NCBI GenBank assembly: GCA_017161665.1
Contig: JADFCT010000173.1
Span: forward strand, 1 to 7,921
Direction: 5' to 3'
DNA from: Candidatus Sumerlaeota bacterium
Lineage (GTDB): Bacteria; Sumerlaeota; Sumerlaeia; JADFCT01
DNA length: 7,921 nt
Shown: piece after piece, positions 6,651 through 7,921 of the stretch
Layout of the letters: each line of letters opens with the position of its first letter
Position numbering within the stretch: the stretch's first letter is position 1
The notes under the pieces: model-generated
Told to the model about the DNA's origin: nothing
Seen by the model: only the letters and a program-made list of their open reading frames with translations
Databases searched by the model: none
Translations under genes and position numbers: made by a program

Positions 6651-6884
6651 AAGTTTTGTCGTCCAAACTGTTGCTTTGTGACATTTTATCTTGAGGTCAA
6701 TCGTGGTTCCTCTGCCGACGGGGTCCGGCCGTGCCGCAGGTGGGCGCGAAGGGGCGGGCAATCGGCGATTGATCCGAAGGCGGCCTCGGTGGTAGAAAAC
6801 GATCCTTGAAATGAGGGATTGTCCAACAGACGGACCGTGATCCAAGCAGGATAAAAACCATTCAGAACTAAGGGAAAACCAAAA

Positions 6885-7921
6885 ATGATTCGAGCATTCA
6901 GATGGATGGGATGGGCGATAATCAGTCTGGCGGCGGCGACACTGACGGCGGCGGCTGATAATGCGCGCCCGCCTTATACGGAGCCGGGGATGATCTCCGA
7001 TTTATCCAGTGCTCAGTGGTTTGTTTTCAGCGCGCCGGATGGGAAAATTCAGCTGACCTCCGGATGTCTGCGGATTCAGGCCACCAGCGATTATGGGGTA
7101 GGGGGGCGCGCGGGCGTGATCTGGCGTCAACCCATTACGCGGCCTGCTTCGGGCAAAGCCTATGTGTATATCTGGGGCTTTCGGAATCATTCTCTGATAC
7201 AACCGGGCCGGGCATTGTTTGCCTTAACCTCGGAAAGTTCCGCGCTGCGGCCTTTGGGGCCGAGCCACTACTTTGGCGTCGCCGTGGATGTGACGCCGGC
7301 CCGGCGTCCCTTTGGACAGGTGGCCCGGCAGGGAGAATTGACCGGATATCATCTGATGAGTGAAGCGGTCCGAACCGATTTTCGTCTCGTCCTGACGCCT
7401 ACGGCTCAATGGGTGGAACTGAAGTCATCGGATTCCGCAGTCTGGAAGCGCTTGTCGTCTCCCGGTTCGCCCTGGAATGACGCGAGTGAAAGCCAGTGGT
7501 TCCTGCATCTGGAAACTTGTGGGGACCGGCTGGGGCGGGTGGCCAGTGACTACTGGATCCAGGGGGTGGCGTATACCACCGAAAATCGCACCCAGCCCAG
7601 CGCTCCCTCTCCGGTGTCCCAAGCGCCGGTGGGTTCCGAACCCATTGCGCCGCCTCCGCCTCCCCCTTTGACTCCGGCCACCGAGGTCGAGCCGACCGGG
7701 AAACCGGCTGGAGATGATCCATGGGAACAGGAGATTGCCGCTTTTGAAGCAGCGGATCGGGACAATCCGCCCCCCCGGGATGCGATTCTCTTTATCGGCA
7801 GTGCCAGTTTCCGCCGGTGGGAAACCCTCACGGACGATATGGCGCCGCTTCCGGTGCTCAACCGAGCCTTTGGCGGTTCGACAACCGCCGATGTGAATCG
7901 ATATATGGATCGAATCGTCTT
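6885..7921 (+). CDS. secreted protein with SGNH/GDSL-type hydrolase domain, 3' end cut by window
   Basis: At least 345 residues, running off the window with no stop. Residues 1-24 are a signal peptide with a likely cut after TAAA. Residues about 36-235 form a domain I do not recognise. It is rich in beta-type, aromatic sequence and holds the only two cysteines (61 and 212), which may bridge. A Pro-rich linker follows (237-277, with a run of six Pro). From 279 (PWEQEIAAFEAAD) the protein matches the start of SGNH hydrolases annotated as GDSL-type esterases: ILFIGSASFRRW (301-312) and LNRAFGGSTTAD (325-336) are blocks I and II. Such proteins usually act as esterases, often on acetylated glycans. 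In relatives block I reads GSSS or GDS, with the third position as the nucleophile; here it is Ala307. The ribosome binding site is AAGGGA, 9 bases before the ATG. The remaining Ser-His-Asp parts lie outside the window. Confidence 0.82.
   Translation, partial: MIRAFRWMGWAIISLAAATLTAAADNARPPYTEPGMISDLSSAQWFVFSAPDGKIQLTSGCLRIQATSDYGVGGRAGVIWRQPITRPASGKAYVYIWGFRNHSLIQPGRALFALTSESSALRPLGPSHYFGVAVDVTPARRPFGQVARQGELTGYHLMSEAVRTDFRLVLTPTAQWVELKSSDSAVWKRLSSPGSPWNDASESQWFLHLETCGDRLGRVASDYWIQGVAYTTENRTQPSAPSPVSQAPVGSEPIAPPPPPPLTPATEVEPTGKPAGDDPWEQEIAAFEAADRDNPPPRDAILFIGSASFRRWETLTDDMAPLPVLNRAFGGSTTADVNRYMDRIV

Larger units (their letters stand above)
6591..6884. other. divergent intergenic region
   Basis: It separates the start codons of the two divergent secreted-protein genes and should hold both promoters. 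On the - strand side there is a -10-like TATGAT, an inverted repeat and a hairpin over the ribosome binding site (listed apart). On the + strand side no good -35/-10 pair was found; AAGGGA at 6870-6875 is a modest ribosome binding site for the right-hand gene. A near-palindrome AATCG-G-CGATT sits at 6760-6770. The minus frame stays open through the region to 6845, but its translation is basic and unlike a signal peptide. Confidence 0.6.

Noticed and set aside
6591..6845. N-terminal extension of 85 codons on the dehydrogenase frame
   Set aside because: The extension is basic and unlike a leader, would bury the signal peptide, and lacks a good ribosome binding site, while the ATG at 6590 has GAGGAGG at ideal spacing.
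7550..7861. 103-codon minus-strand frame opposite the SGNH gene
   Set aside because: Its Gly/Ser-rich sequence is the mirror of the Pro-rich linker; the plus strand gives a signal peptide and two SGNH blocks.

Overview
The window is bacterial chromosomal DNA with moderate GC. It is gene-dense and shows ordinary protein-coding organisation. Secreted and lipid-anchored proteins, a thrombospondin-type-3/dockerin-like C-terminus and a large ABC-2 type permease suggest a Gram-negative-type, environmental, probably uncultured lineage, of the sort seen in Planctomycetota-, Hydrogenedentota- or Sumerlaeota-like phyla. That placement is inference from protein style; no rRNA or other marker fixes it. 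No tRNA, rRNA, CRISPR array, insertion sequence or phage gene was seen.

Left part (1-4076, + strand): a possible tail of an upstream gene is followed by three co-directional genes. The first is a lipoprotein-type signal peptide peptidase (SppA, family S49) with its Ser/Lys dyad. The second is a 566-residue ABC-2 type exporter permease with two motif-matched halves and no ATPase partner visible. The third is the radical-SAM rRNA/tRNA methyltransferase RlmN with all catalytic cysteines. The permease and rlmN are 16 bases apart and probably co-transcribed. The 134-base gap between sppA and the permease holds an odd open frame that ends in an ATGA overlap with the permease start.

Middle part (4083-6590, - strand): one large secreted protein converges on rlmN with only 6 bases between the stop codons. 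Its order of parts is signal peptide, cupredoxin domain with a full type-1 copper ligand set, PQQ-dependent sugar dehydrogenase (GSDH) six-blade propeller, Pro/Thr linker, calcium-binding DxDxDG repeats and a dockerin-like pair of repeats. The copper domain fused to a quinoprotein dehydrogenase suggests a built-in electron acceptor. This is the most interesting feature of the window.

Right part (6591-7921): a 294-base divergent intergenic region with possible regulatory hairpins precedes a second secreted protein on the + strand. It has an unrecognised N-terminal domain, a Pro-rich linker and the beginning of an SGNH/GDSL-type hydrolase domain, cut by the window end. The position expected for the nucleophilic serine reads alanine. 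The right half therefore looks like an extracellular carbohydrate/ester-processing neighbourhood, and the left half like envelope housekeeping plus translation quality.
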